This document shows, one piece after another, positions 1 through 6,293 of a stretch of DNA of 6,293 nucleotides (positions are counted from its first letter, which is position 1; every line of letters begins with the position of its first letter). The stretch covers positions 1 through 6,293 of the forward strand of contig CANEUK010000089.1 of NCBI GenBank assembly GCA_947441695.1, written 5' to 3'. The translations under genes were made by a program, and so were the position numbers. Origin of the DNA: Rickettsiales bacterium (GTDB lineage: Bacteria > Pseudomonadota > Alphaproteobacteria > Rickettsiales > UBA1997). Under the pieces are notes generated by a model, which had not been told where the DNA came from, ran no database searches, and saw only the letters and a list, made by a program, of their open reading frames with translations.

Positions 1-1776
1 GACAATTCTATCTTCGCTAAAAAACATATGTTCAGTTCGACAGAGTCCAATTCCTTCGGCGCCAAAGTCGCGCGCCACTTGGCAATCTAGCGGGGTTTCG
101 GCGTTGGTTCTAACTTTTAAAACCCGAACTTCGTCAGCCCATTTCATGATAGTTTCAAAATCGCCCGACAAATTTGGTTTTAAGGTTGGAACTTCGCCCA
201 AAATTACGTCGCCAGTTGAGCCATTAATTGTAATAATTTCGCCTTGTTTAACTTTCACGCCGCCCGCGGTAAAAAATTCTCCATTATGATTAACGTGCAA
301 AGCCGACGCGCCCGAAACGCAAGGCTTTCCCATGCCGCGCGCAACTACAGCCGCGTGCGAAGTCATTCCGCCGCGAGCGGTTAAAATGCCTTGCGAAACG
401 TGCATTCCTTTAATGTCTTCGGGGCTGGTTTCAACGCGCACCAAAATTACTTTTTTACCATTTTCTGATTTTTTTTCAGCTTCGGCAGAACTAAAAACCA
501 CTATTCCCGAAGCCGCTCCAGGAGAAGCCGGAAGACCTTTTGCAATAATTTGTGTTTTTGCTTTTGGATCGAGAGTTGGATGTAAAAGTTGATCTAAACT
601 GGCGGGATCAATTCTTTTTAACGCTTCTTTTTTATCGATTAATTTTTCTTCAACCATATCAACCGCAATTTTTATCGCAGCTTGCGCCGTGCGTTTACCG
701 TTGCGGGTTTGAAGCATCCAAAGTTTTTTGTTTTGAACCGTAAATTCAATGTCTTGCATATCGCGATAATGCAGCTCGAGTTTTTGGTAAATTTTTACTA
801 ACTCGCCAAAAACGTCGGGCATGGTTTCTTCCATTGAAGGCAAGGTTGAAGCCAATTGTTCTTTGCCCGCAATTGTAATTGATTGTGGCGTGCGAATGCC
901 CGCAACCACGTCTTCGCCTTGGGCGTTGATTAAATATTCGCCATAAAGTTCTTTTTCGCCAGTTGACGGATTGCGCGTAAATGCCACGCCGGTTGCCGAA
1001 GTGTCGCCCATATTTCCAAAAACCATCGATTGAACGTTGACCGCAGTTCCCCATTCGGCGGGAATATTGTTCAAATCGCGATAAATAATCGCGCGATCGT
1101 TCATCCACGAAGCAAAAACCGCTTCGACCGATCCCCAAAGTTGCTCATTTACATCTTGCGGAAATTCGCGACCCAGTTCTTCTTTTACTTTTGCCTTAAA
1201 AAGATCAACGATTTCTTCTAAATTTTCACAGCTTAAATCGGTGTCGGCGCTGGCGCCAAACTCATGTTTTTTTTCGTCTAAAATTACTTCAAAATTATAG
1301 TGATCAACGCCCAAAACTACGTCGGAATACATCTGGATAAAGCGGCGATAAGAATCAAAAGCAAAACGGCGATTGTTGCTTTTTTGCGCCAATCCCAAAA
1401 CTGTTTTATCATTTAAGCCTAAGTTTAAAACTGTGTCCATCATTCCGGGCATTGAAGCGCGCGCGCCCGAGCGCACCGAAAATAAAAGTGGATTTTCTTC
1501 ATCACCAAATTTGGCGCCAATTTTTTCTTCAATTTGTTTAAGCGCGGCTTCAACTTGCTGTTTTAATTCGGCGGGAAATTTTTTGCCGTTTTTATAATAA
1601 AAATCGCAAAATTCTGTTGTGATTGTAAGTCCCGGTGGAACTGGCAAACCCATTTTTGACATTTCTGCCAAGTTTGCGCCTTTTCCGCCAAGAAGATTTT
1701 TCATTGAAGCGTCGCCTTCAGAATTGCCGTCGCCAAAAGAATAAACAAATTTTTGCCCAAAGTTTTTGTCTGTCAT
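1..1776 (-). CDS. ppdK: Pyruvate, phosphate dikinase, N-terminal two thirds (cut by the window edge)
   Basis: Cytoplasmic enzyme that interconverts pyruvate + ATP + phosphate and PEP + AMP + pyrophosphate. The frame is open from ATG 1776-1774 to the left edge, giving 592 codons without a frameshift; the family is usually about 870-900 residues, so the C-terminal PEP/pyruvate barrel is mostly outside. Seen in order: the ATP-grasp start with GGKGANL at 30-36 (Lys32 in the ATP-site position); SVRSGARASMPGMMDT at 100-115 (Arg102); the phosphohistidine domain with GGMTSHAAVVARG around 470-482, where His474 is the swivelling catalytic histidine and Thr472 matches the threonine targeted by PPDK regulatory proteins in plants and some bacteria; then the start of the PEP-utilising barrel with GIGLCRTEHMFF near the edge. 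An in-frame TAA six bases upstream fixes the start. No Shine-Dalgarno is visible. The family call is near certain; the preferred reaction direction cannot be read from sequence. Confidence 0.97.
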   Translation of the reverse strand, partial: MTDKNFGQKFVYSFGDGNSEGDASMKNLLGGKGANLAEMSKMGLPVPPGLTITTEFCDFYYKNGKKFPAELKQQVEAALKQIEEKIGAKFGDEENPLLFSVRSGARASMPGMMDTVLNLGLNDKTVLGLAQKSNNRRFAFDSYRRFIQMYSDVVLGVDHYNFEVILDEKKHEFGASADTDLSCENLEEIVDLFKAKVKEELGREFPQDVNEQLWGSVEAVFASWMNDRAIIYRDLNNIPAEWGTAVNVQSMVFGNMGDTSATGVAFTRNPSTGEKELYGEYLINAQGEDVVAGIRTPQSITIAGKEQLASTLPSMEETMPDVFGELVKIYQKLELHYRDMQDIEFTVQNKKLWMLQTRNGKRTAQAAIKIAVDMVEEKLIDKKEALKRIDPASLDQLLHPTLDPKAKTQIIAKGLPASPGAASGIVVFSSAEAEKKSENGKKVILVRVETSPEDIKGMHVSQGILTARGGMTSHAAVVARGMGKPCVSGASALHVNHNGEFFTAGGVKVKQGEIITINGSTGDVILGEVPTLKPNLSGDFETIMKWADEVRVLKVRTNAETPLDCQVARDFGAEGIGLCRTEHMFFSEDRIV

Positions 1777-1874
1777 TTTTTAATTAAATCAAATTGAAGT
1801 TTTTTAATTTCAACGCCGCTCACAATCAATAAAGTCGAGTGTTTTTGGCATTATGTTTTTTGGTTGAAAAGTGG

Positions 1875-1915
1875 AAAAAAAGCGTGTTTTTTTGGTAAAA
1901 GAAAAAACGCTTTTT
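1875..1915 (-). terminator. Possible intrinsic terminator, T-flanked on both sides
   Basis: Inverted repeat with AAAAAGCG at 1877-1884 pairing to CGCTTTTT at 1908-1915, a two-base bulge, then six T/A pairs and a loop of about nine bases. Read on the minus strand it ends in seven Ts, so it could end the tyrS-kinase transcript; read on the plus strand it also ends in Ts. Only three G/C pairs support the stem, and it lies about 258 bases after the kinase stop. A weak terminator or a ppdK leader hairpin are both possible. Confidence 0.35.
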
Positions 1916-1959
1916 GCAAAATTTTTAGTTGTGATTTGAAATTTTTTTTACGTAAGAGC

Positions 1960-1978
1960 AGTTTTTTTAACAAAAACT
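1960..1978. repeat. Short A/T hairpin
   Basis: AGTTTTT at 1960-1966 and AAAAACT at 1972-1978 are perfect inverted copies with a five-base loop. No T-run follows in either direction, so it is not a standard terminator. In a region this rich in A and T such a stem can arise by chance. Confidence 0.3.
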
Positions 1979-1991
1979 ATAACGAGATATT

Positions 1992-2052
1992 CAAGACGAA
2001 TTTTGTTGTTTGAAGCCTTGTTTTCTAAGACAAAACCAAAATTCAAAACTTG
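1992..2052. repeat. Interrupted inverted repeat, long loop
   Basis: CAAG (1992-1995) and GAATTTTG (1998-2005) pair with CAAAATTC (2037-2044) and CTTG (2049-2052), leaving a small internal loop of two against four bases and a 31-base apical region. Twelve Watson-Crick pairs make this the longest stem in the spacer. It lies in the presumed 3' region of the kinase transcript or far upstream of ppdK. No family is recognised. Confidence 0.3.
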
Positions 2053-2172
2053 TTAAAAAATATTAAGCACGACTTTTTTTAAAGCAAAGCTTTGGATGTT
2101 GAAATTTTTTGAAAGATTTTTTGCCTCAAGTGAAAAATTATTTTTTAACTCGGTTTTATTTGATTTCTTTAG

Positions 2173-3159
2173 CTAATATTTTCTAAGGGCGATATCGCAA
2201 ATCTTATCTTTTGCTTCAAAGCGCGCGCCAAGTTTTTGAATAATTTTGCTGGCTAAAAAATTACCAAGATTGGCACATTTTTCTAAATTAAAACCGCTAA
2301 TCAAACCTTGTAAAAAGCCTGCGGCAAAAGCGTCTCCAGCGCCCGTGGTGTCAATTAATTTAGTAATTTTTTGGGCGGGCAAAATTAAAGATTTTTGAGT
2401 TAATTTTGCTTCAGATTTTTCTTGATAAAAAACCTGACAGCCGTTCTTAGCCTTGGTTACAACTGCGATTAAATTTGGATTATAGGCAAAAATTTCAGCA
2501 AAATTTGGCGCAAGTTCATTGGCTTCAAATTCGTTGGCAAAAAGAATGTCGAGATCGTTTTTTATTAATTCTAAAAAATCAGATTTATGGCGCGCCACGC
2601 AAAACGAATCAGAAAGCGAAAAAGCAATTTTTGCTCCGTGTTTTTTGGCGTATAAAATGGATTTTTTTAGAGCGGCAATTGTTGTTGGAGCGTCCCACAA
2701 ATAGCCTTCTAAATAAAGAATGGCGGTGTTGAAAAAAGCTTTTTCGTCAACCTCGTTTTCGTTAATTTCTGAAGCGCAGCCCAAAAATGTACACATTGTG
2801 CGTTGCGCATCTGGCGTGATTAAAACAAAAGATTTGGCGGTGGTTTTGCCGCAAGATTTAGCTCCCAAAAACTCGATTTTGGTTTTGTGAATTTCGTCGA
2901 TAAATTTTTCTCCAAACTTGTCGTCGCCAACTTTGCCAATAAAAGCGGCCAAAGTTTTTAGTTGCGCCATTGTTGCAATGGTGTTGCACGCCGAACCGCC
3001 AGAAGTGATTTTTTTGGTTGGCAATTTTGAAAGTTTTTCTGCCATTTCTTCATCAATTAACGACATCGAGCCTTTAATTAAGTTGTTTTTAGCAAGAAAT
3101 TCATCGTCAACTTGACACAAAATATCGACAATTGCGTTGCCAATTCCAAGGATTTTCAT
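2173..3159 (-). CDS. PfkB-family carbohydrate kinase, probable adenosine kinase
   Basis: Full-length 328-residue ribokinase/PfkB-fold enzyme, of the type annotated as adenosine kinase in alphaproteobacteria (adenosine + ATP to AMP + ADP, purine salvage in the cytoplasm). Seen: N-terminal GIGNAIVD at 5-12; the substrate-binding SGGSACNT at 53-60; the GKVGDDKFG segment at 75-83; TPDAQRTMCTFLG in the middle; YLEGYLWD; FANEFEAN; and the PfkB signature DTTGAGDAF at 270-278, whose Asp276 is the catalytic base and whose GAG forms the anion hole. The start is fixed by a TAA 12 bases upstream in frame and lies four bases after the tyrS stop (TAA-ACTC-ATG), so it should be translated from the tyrS message. 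No Shine-Dalgarno is visible. Family is certain. Substrate is inferred from resemblance, and another nucleoside or sugar is possible. Confidence 0.9.
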   Translation of the reverse strand: MKILGIGNAIVDILCQVDDEFLAKNNLIKGSMSLIDEEMAEKLSKLPTKKITSGGSACNTIATMAQLKTLAAFIGKVGDDKFGEKFIDEIHKTKIEFLGAKSCGKTTAKSFVLITPDAQRTMCTFLGCASEINENEVDEKAFFNTAILYLEGYLWDAPTTIAALKKSILYAKKHGAKIAFSLSDSFCVARHKSDFLELIKNDLDILFANEFEANELAPNFAEIFAYNPNLIAVVTKAKNGCQVFYQEKSEAKLTQKSLILPAQKITKLIDTTGAGDAFAAGFLQGLISGFNLEKCANLGNFLASKIIQKLGARFEAKDKICDIALRKY

Positions 3160-3163
3160 GAGT

Positions 3164-4486
3164 TTATTTTACTAAAATTTTAAAGAATTTTTTTTTGCCA
3201 ATCGAAAGCTCAAAATCATCAGTTTTTGCAACCGCATATTGAACATCTAAAACCGCTTCTCCATTGATTTTAACCGCTTTTCCTTCGATTAGTTTTTTTG
3301 CTGCACTTTTTGATTCGCACGCGCCAATTTCAAAGATAATATCGACTAATTTTTTGGCTTTTTCTTCGCCCAAATAAATTTCTTTTTTTTCGAAAGCCGC
3401 CGTATTTTTTGCCACAAAAATTTCACGCGCTTTTTGCAAAATTTCAATTGCGGTTTTTTCGCCGTGGCAAATTTTAACCGCTTCAAAAGCCAGAATTTCT
3501 TTTGCCTTGTTGATTTCTTGGTCTTTTAAATTTTCTAATTTGGCAATTTCTTCAAGGCTTAAATCGGTGAAAAGTTTTAAAAATTTTACCACGTCGGCGT
3601 CGTGCGTGTTGCGGAAATATTGAAAATAATCAAAAGGCGAAAGCATGGTTTCATCCAGCCAAATAGCACCATCAGAAGTTTTGCCCATTTTTTTGCCGTC
3701 GGCGGTTGTGAGCAAAGGCGAGGTTAAGCCAAAAGAATTGAAGTGTATGTTATTATCAAAAATCCGTGCCTTTTGAGAATGCGCTCTTTCCCAATCTGGC
3801 TCTATTTCTGGTTTATTTGCGTTTTTGAACATTTGAACTGTAGCGATTCTCCGAGTTAACTCAACTCCATTCACAATATTTCCCCATTGGTCAGAACCGC
3901 CAATTTGTAGGCGGCATTCGTAATTTTTATTTAGTTCATAAAAATCATAAGCCTGCAAAATCATGTAGTTGAACTCAAGAAAACTAAGTGGTTGTTCGCG
4001 CTCGAGCCGCGTTTTTACTGAATCAAAAGTAAGCATGCGATTGATCGAAAAATGGCGGCCGACATCTCGCAAAAAATCAAGATAATTTAAATTTTTTAGC
4101 CAATCGTCATTATTAACTAAAACCGCGCCATTTATGCCTTCAAAGCTGATAAATTTTTTTAGGTTTTTTTTGATTCCCGTCAAATTTTCGGCAATTTTTT
4201 CTTCACTCAAAACTTGGCGCGCTTCGTCTTTTCCGCTGGGGTCGCCAATTTTTGTGGTGCCGCCGCCAAGTAAAATCAAGGGTTTATGACCGTGTTTTTG
4301 CAAAAGGCGCAGAATCATAATTTGAATTAAGCTTCCGGCGTGCAAGCTTTTGGCGGTGCAATCAAAACCAATATAAGCAGTGATTTTTTGGGTGGCTAAA
4401 ATTTGGTCTAATTCGTTTGCGTGAGTTGCTTGAGCAAAAAAACCGCGCGCAAAAAATTCTTGCAAGAAAGGTGATTTAAAATTCAT
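3164..4486 (-). CDS. tyrS: Tyrosyl-tRNA synthetase
   Basis: Charges tRNA-Tyr with tyrosine; essential cytoplasmic class I enzyme. The 440-residue protein has the Rossmann catalytic domain with YIGFDCTA at 38-45, the HIGH-type motif HAGS at 49-52, GGGTTKIGDPSGKDEAR at 74-90, the tyrosine-recognition YMILQAYD at 174-181, and GGSDQWGN at 196-203. The second ATP motif is KKMGKT at 265-270, the alphaproteobacterial version of KMSKS. A C-terminal S4 RNA-binding domain spans about 378-440. Homologues I remember are about 410-425 residues. The excess is explained by an apparent insertion at about 215-251, between ELTRR and FGLTSPL, where the family normally has a short link. The start is fixed by an in-frame TAA 18 bases upstream. 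It is the first gene of a likely tyrS-kinase operon and is divergent from hemF. Function is not in doubt. Confidence 0.98.
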   Translation of the reverse strand: MNFKSPFLQEFFARGFFAQATHANELDQILATQKITAYIGFDCTAKSLHAGSLIQIMILRLLQKHGHKPLILLGGGTTKIGDPSGKDEARQVLSEEKIAENLTGIKKNLKKFISFEGINGAVLVNNDDWLKNLNYLDFLRDVGRHFSINRMLTFDSVKTRLEREQPLSFLEFNYMILQAYDFYELNKNYECRLQIGGSDQWGNIVNGVELTRRIATVQMFKNANKPEIEPDWERAHSQKARIFDNNIHFNSFGLTSPLLTTADGKKMGKTSDGAIWLDETMLSPFDYFQYFRNTHDADVVKFLKLFTDLSLEEIAKLENLKDQEINKAKEILAFEAVKICHGEKTAIEILQKAREIFVAKNTAAFEKKEIYLGEEKAKKLVDIIFEIGACESKSAAKKLIEGKAVKINGEAVLDVQYAVAKTDDFELSIGKKKFFKILVK

Positions 4487-4580
4487 TTTGCCAAAGAAAA
4501 TTTATGATAAAAAAACTGGTGAAAAATCAAAAAACAAACTATCAAAAGCAGCCAAAAATTAATCAATTTAAAATTTAAAA
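4487..4580. promoter_or_regulatory. Divergent promoter region between tyrS and hemF
   Basis: The 94-base gap must drive tyrS leftward and hemF rightward. It is A/T-rich with long A-tracts, which favour promoter melting and bending. No operator palindrome, T-box leader or riboswitch is visible, and the gap is too short for a T-box. For hemF I cannot pick one -35/-10 pair with confidence; the ATG is preceded directly by AATTTAAAA with no Shine-Dalgarno. Confidence 0.5.
4502..4530 (-). promoter_or_regulatory. tyrS: Candidate tyrS promoter
   Basis: On the minus strand TTGATT (4530-4525) is followed after 17 bases by TCATAA (4507-4502); an overlapping TATCAT has a 15-base spacing. If used, transcription would begin only about ten bases before the tyrS ATG, leaving almost no leader. 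Each box is an imperfect match, so this is a suggestion only. Confidence 0.3.
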
Positions 4581-5438
4581 ATGAACCTCAAAGAAAAGCA
4601 AAAAATCACGTCGCAATGGTTTCAAAATTTGCGCGATTTAATTTGCAGCGAATTTGAAAAAATCGAAGCAGAATTTGCCCAAAAAAATGACTTAAAAAAT
4701 TCAGGAAAATTTGTTAGAAAAAACTGGACGCGAACAGATAAATCAAAAGATGGCGGCTTTGGCGAAATGTCTTTAATGAAAGGAAATGTTTTTGAAAAAG
4801 TAGGCGTGAATTTTTCGAAAGTTTATGGCGAATTTAGCGAAGAATTCAGAAAACAAATTCCGGGTTCTGAAAATAACGGAAAATTTTGGGCAAGCGGTAT
4901 TTCGTTGGTGGCGCACATGAAATCGCCTTTGGTTCCCGCAATTCATCTAAATACGCGCTTTATTTGCACCAAAAAAACTTGGTTTGGCGGCGGTTCAGAT
5001 TTAAATCCAATGTTTGAAGACACAAAAGACACCGCCGATTTTCACGAAGCCTTAAAAGCTGCGTGCGATAAGGCTTCGCCTCAATATTACGAAAAATATA
5101 AAAAATGGTGCGATGAATATTTTTTTATTCCGCATCGCGGGGTGGCGCGTGGCGTTGGCGGAATTTTTTATGATTATTTGAATAGCAAAAATTTTGCCGC
5201 TGATTTTGAATTTACTAAAAATGTTGGTTTGGCTTTTTTAGAAATTTTTCCAAAACTGGTGCGTCGCCACATGCACAAAAATTGGAGCGACGAACAACGA
5301 GAACATCAACTTAGAAAGCGCGGTCTTTATGCGGAGTTCAATTTAGTTTACGATCGCGGCACAAAATTTGGCTTAATGACCGGCGGAAATTCAGAGGCAA
5401 TTTTGATGTCGTTGCCGCCAATTGCAAAATGGGATTGA
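4581..5438 (+). CDS. hemF: Oxygen-dependent coproporphyrinogen III oxidase
   Basis: Converts coproporphyrinogen III to protoporphyrinogen IX with O2, in late haem synthesis; a cofactor-free cytoplasmic homodimer. The 285 residues match the short alphaproteobacterial form. Seen: GNVFEKVGVNFSKVYG at 68-83; SGISLVAHMKSPLVPAIHLNTR around 105-126, with His112 and His122 at conserved histidine positions; WFGGGSDLNPMF at 134-145; the HemF signature region starting at KWCDEYFFIPHR and ending in FYD at 196-198; and AEFNLVYDRGTKFGL plus EAILMSLPP at the end. The signature expects HRxExRG, but here it reads HRGVARG, with Val188 in the glutamate position (codon GTG, one base from GAG). The rest is intact, so the gene looks functional. 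A TAA 12 bases upstream in frame fixes the start; no Shine-Dalgarno is visible. No clear terminator follows, so read-through into the next gene, 95 bases on, is possible. Its presence implies an aerobic or microaerobic cell that makes haem. Confidence 0.97.
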   Translation: MNLKEKQKITSQWFQNLRDLICSEFEKIEAEFAQKNDLKNSGKFVRKNWTRTDKSKDGGFGEMSLMKGNVFEKVGVNFSKVYGEFSEEFRKQIPGSENNGKFWASGISLVAHMKSPLVPAIHLNTRFICTKKTWFGGGSDLNPMFEDTKDTADFHEALKAACDKASPQYYEKYKKWCDEYFFIPHRGVARGVGGIFYDYLNSKNFAADFEFTKNVGLAFLEIFPKLVRRHMHKNWSDEQREHQLRKRGLYAEFNLVYDRGTKFGLMTGGNSEAILMSLPPIAKWD

Positions 5439-5533
5439 TTCTATTTAGAACATCTCAAAGATCTAATCCAAGCACCGCAAAAGCTCATTCTAATAAAAAA
5501 AATTCTTTTAAATCGCTGATAAAAATTAAATAA

Positions 5534-6293
5534 ATGCTTAGAAACAAAATTAATCAAATCTCTAAATCTGCGATAAAGCTTTCTGAAAAAAGCCTTAAAA
5601 AAGCTAAAGACGCTCATTTTGACCCCCCAAAATACTTGCAAGATCAACTAGAAAAAGAAGGGCGTTTTTTACACGAAAATGACAGAAAAATTTTGTCAAA
5701 ACTCTTTAGAAACCTAATAGGAGAATCGGCTTTTATTAGAAAATATCTCGATAAACCAAGCCAAATAATCAACGATTTTTTTAAAGAAGAATTCTTAAAA
5801 CCAGCTTCGGATCAAATTCTTGAGATGCGCAAAAATTTTGATCGAGAAACCAACATTGAAAATAGCCCGGAATTAGTCAGAAAAAATTTAAGATATGGAT
5901 TGCGTCTATTATCAATGGCAAATGTTTATAACTCGAACGAATCAAGAGAAAAATTAGCTCAAAAACATTGCGGCGAAATTATCAATCAAGCCAATAAAAT
6001 TTTGGTTACAAATATTGAAAATTTGTTTGCCTCGTCTTTGGTAAATTTTGATAAAAATGACGAAATTATTTTATCGATTCCGACATTTAATTCTTCTTCG
6101 ATTAAAAATCAGAATATTGAAACAATTAAAATTTCGGATGAAAAATTATTGGAATTAAAAAATAAAGTTTTTGAAAAATTAAACCCCGCCAAAGAACAAT
6201 TAGAAAGGCTTGATGGTATTTTTAAAATTCAAAATAAGATTGTAAAAAACTCCGAAGAAAAACTAGAAAATTTTAAAGCCGAAATCGAAAAAA
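5534..6293 (+). CDS. Unrecognised lysine/glutamate-rich protein, N-terminal part (cut by the window edge)
   Basis: The frame is open for 253 codons from ATG 5534 to the right edge, with a TAA immediately before the ATG, so no longer start is possible. I do not recognise the family. The protein begins MLRNKINQISK, has no signal peptide or membrane segment, and is highly charged and rich in Lys, Glu, Asn and Ile, with a single cysteine (in KHCGE). Residues from about 195 onward are strongly helical with heptad-like spacing of Leu/Ile/Val between charged residues, suggesting a coiled coil that continues past the edge. A compact helical segment around 45-90 (RKILSKLFRNLIGES) could be a domain. 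The gene follows hemF by 95 bases in the same direction, with no visible Shine-Dalgarno. About eight of twelve arginines are AGA/AGG, against about three of fourteen in hemF, and the stretch looks more A/T-rich. A real gene is likely because the frame stays open where most others close; function is unknown. Confidence 0.75.
   Translation, partial: MLRNKINQISKSAIKLSEKSLKKAKDAHFDPPKYLQDQLEKEGRFLHENDRKILSKLFRNLIGESAFIRKYLDKPSQIINDFFKEEFLKPASDQILEMRKNFDRETNIENSPELVRKNLRYGLRLLSMANVYNSNESREKLAQKHCGEIINQANKILVTNIENLFASSLVNFDKNDEIILSIPTFNSSSIKNQNIETIKISDEKLLELKNKVFEKLNPAKEQLERLDGIFKIQNKIVKNSEEKLENFKAEIEK

Larger units (their letters stand above)
1777..2172. other. Gene-free A/T-rich spacer between the PfkB kinase and ppdK
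   Basis: About 396 bases with no credible open frame on either strand, no tRNA-like fold and no recognisable riboswitch core. It is dominated by runs of A and T. It must hold the end of the tyrS-kinase transcript and the ppdK promoter, since all three genes read leftward. I see several short A/T hairpins (listed separately) and no convincing -35/-10 pair. The best ppdK candidate on the minus strand is TTGAAA followed 19 bases later by TTTAAT, seven bases before the ATG. That spacing is longer than optimal and would give an almost leaderless message. Confidence 0.6.

Noticed and set aside
104..1597. Open frames of 61-130 codons at 104-289, 332-592, 552-743, 1030-1221 and 1373-1597 on the plus strand, and at 746-1138 on the minus strand in another frame
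   Set aside because: They all lie inside ppdK, whose own frame is continuous and carries conserved motifs throughout. Their translations are low-complexity or Arg/Ser-rich with no recognisable domain.
2475..3115. Plus-strand open frames at 2475-2732, 2519-2704 and 2918-3115
   Set aside because: They are antisense to the intact PfkB-family kinase, have no start signals and resemble no protein family.
3853..3862. Perfect 10-base palindrome GAGTTAACTC
   Set aside because: It lies inside tyrS and encodes part of the conserved ELTRR segment; a single copy of this length is expected by chance.
4487..4580. T-box or other amino-acid-sensing leader ahead of tyrS
   Set aside because: The whole divergent gap is 94 bases, too short for a T-box with its terminator, and no T-box consensus is visible.
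5436..5533. Possible TGA recoding that would extend HemF beyond Trp-Asp
   Set aside because: Read-through adds only about 26 residues with no resemblance to longer HemF tails, meets a second TGA and then TAA. All tryptophans in the window are TGG, and the short form is normal for this group.
5441..5647. Minus-strand frame of 68 codons rich in Phe and Arg
   Set aside because: It overlaps the start of the gene at 5534 in antisense. The Phe-rich content is what Lys/Glu-rich coding DNA gives when read backwards.
1..6293. CRISPR array, insertion sequence, tRNA or rRNA gene, prophage or defence system
   Set aside because: No regularly spaced repeats, transposase or integrase motifs, terminal repeats with duplications, cloverleaf folds or rRNA-like stretches were found on either strand.

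Overview
The window looks like an ordinary stretch of chromosome from an AT-rich, oxygen-using alphaproteobacterium, or a close relative with a reduced genome. The evidence is the style of the four recognisable proteins. The tyrosyl-tRNA synthetase carries KMGKT instead of KMSKS, the PfkB-family kinase matches the alphaproteobacterial adenosine-kinase type, pyruvate phosphate dikinase is present, and the oxygen-dependent HemF is the short form that ends just after its SLPP segment. The genus cannot be named from this sequence. The standard genetic code fits: tryptophan is TGG, and TAA, TAG and TGA all act as stops.

Layout, left to right: (1) 1-1776, minus strand, the first 592 codons of ppdK, whose C-terminal third lies beyond the left edge. 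(2) 1777-2172, about 396 bases with no gene, very A/T-rich, holding several weak hairpins and one terminator-like structure. (3) 2173-3159, minus, a PfkB-family (probable adenosine) kinase. (4) 3164-4486, minus, tyrS, only four bases upstream of the kinase, so the two are very likely co-transcribed. (5) 4487-4580, a 94-base divergent promoter region. (6) 4581-5438, plus, hemF. (7) 5439-5533, a short gap with no clear terminator. (8) 5534-6293, plus, an unrecognised lysine/glutamate-rich protein that runs off the right edge.

The genes are mostly unrelated housekeeping functions: PEP/pyruvate interconversion, purine salvage, tRNA charging and haem synthesis. I see no mobile element, CRISPR array, tRNA, rRNA, toxin-antitoxin pair, defence island or new multi-gene system. 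The points most worth a second look are small: all five starts lack a Shine-Dalgarno sequence although their positions are tightly fixed by nearby in-frame stops; TyrRS has an apparent insertion of about 30 residues before its KMGKT loop; HemF has a valine in place of a signature glutamate; and the right-hand hypothetical gene has different arginine codon use from its neighbours.
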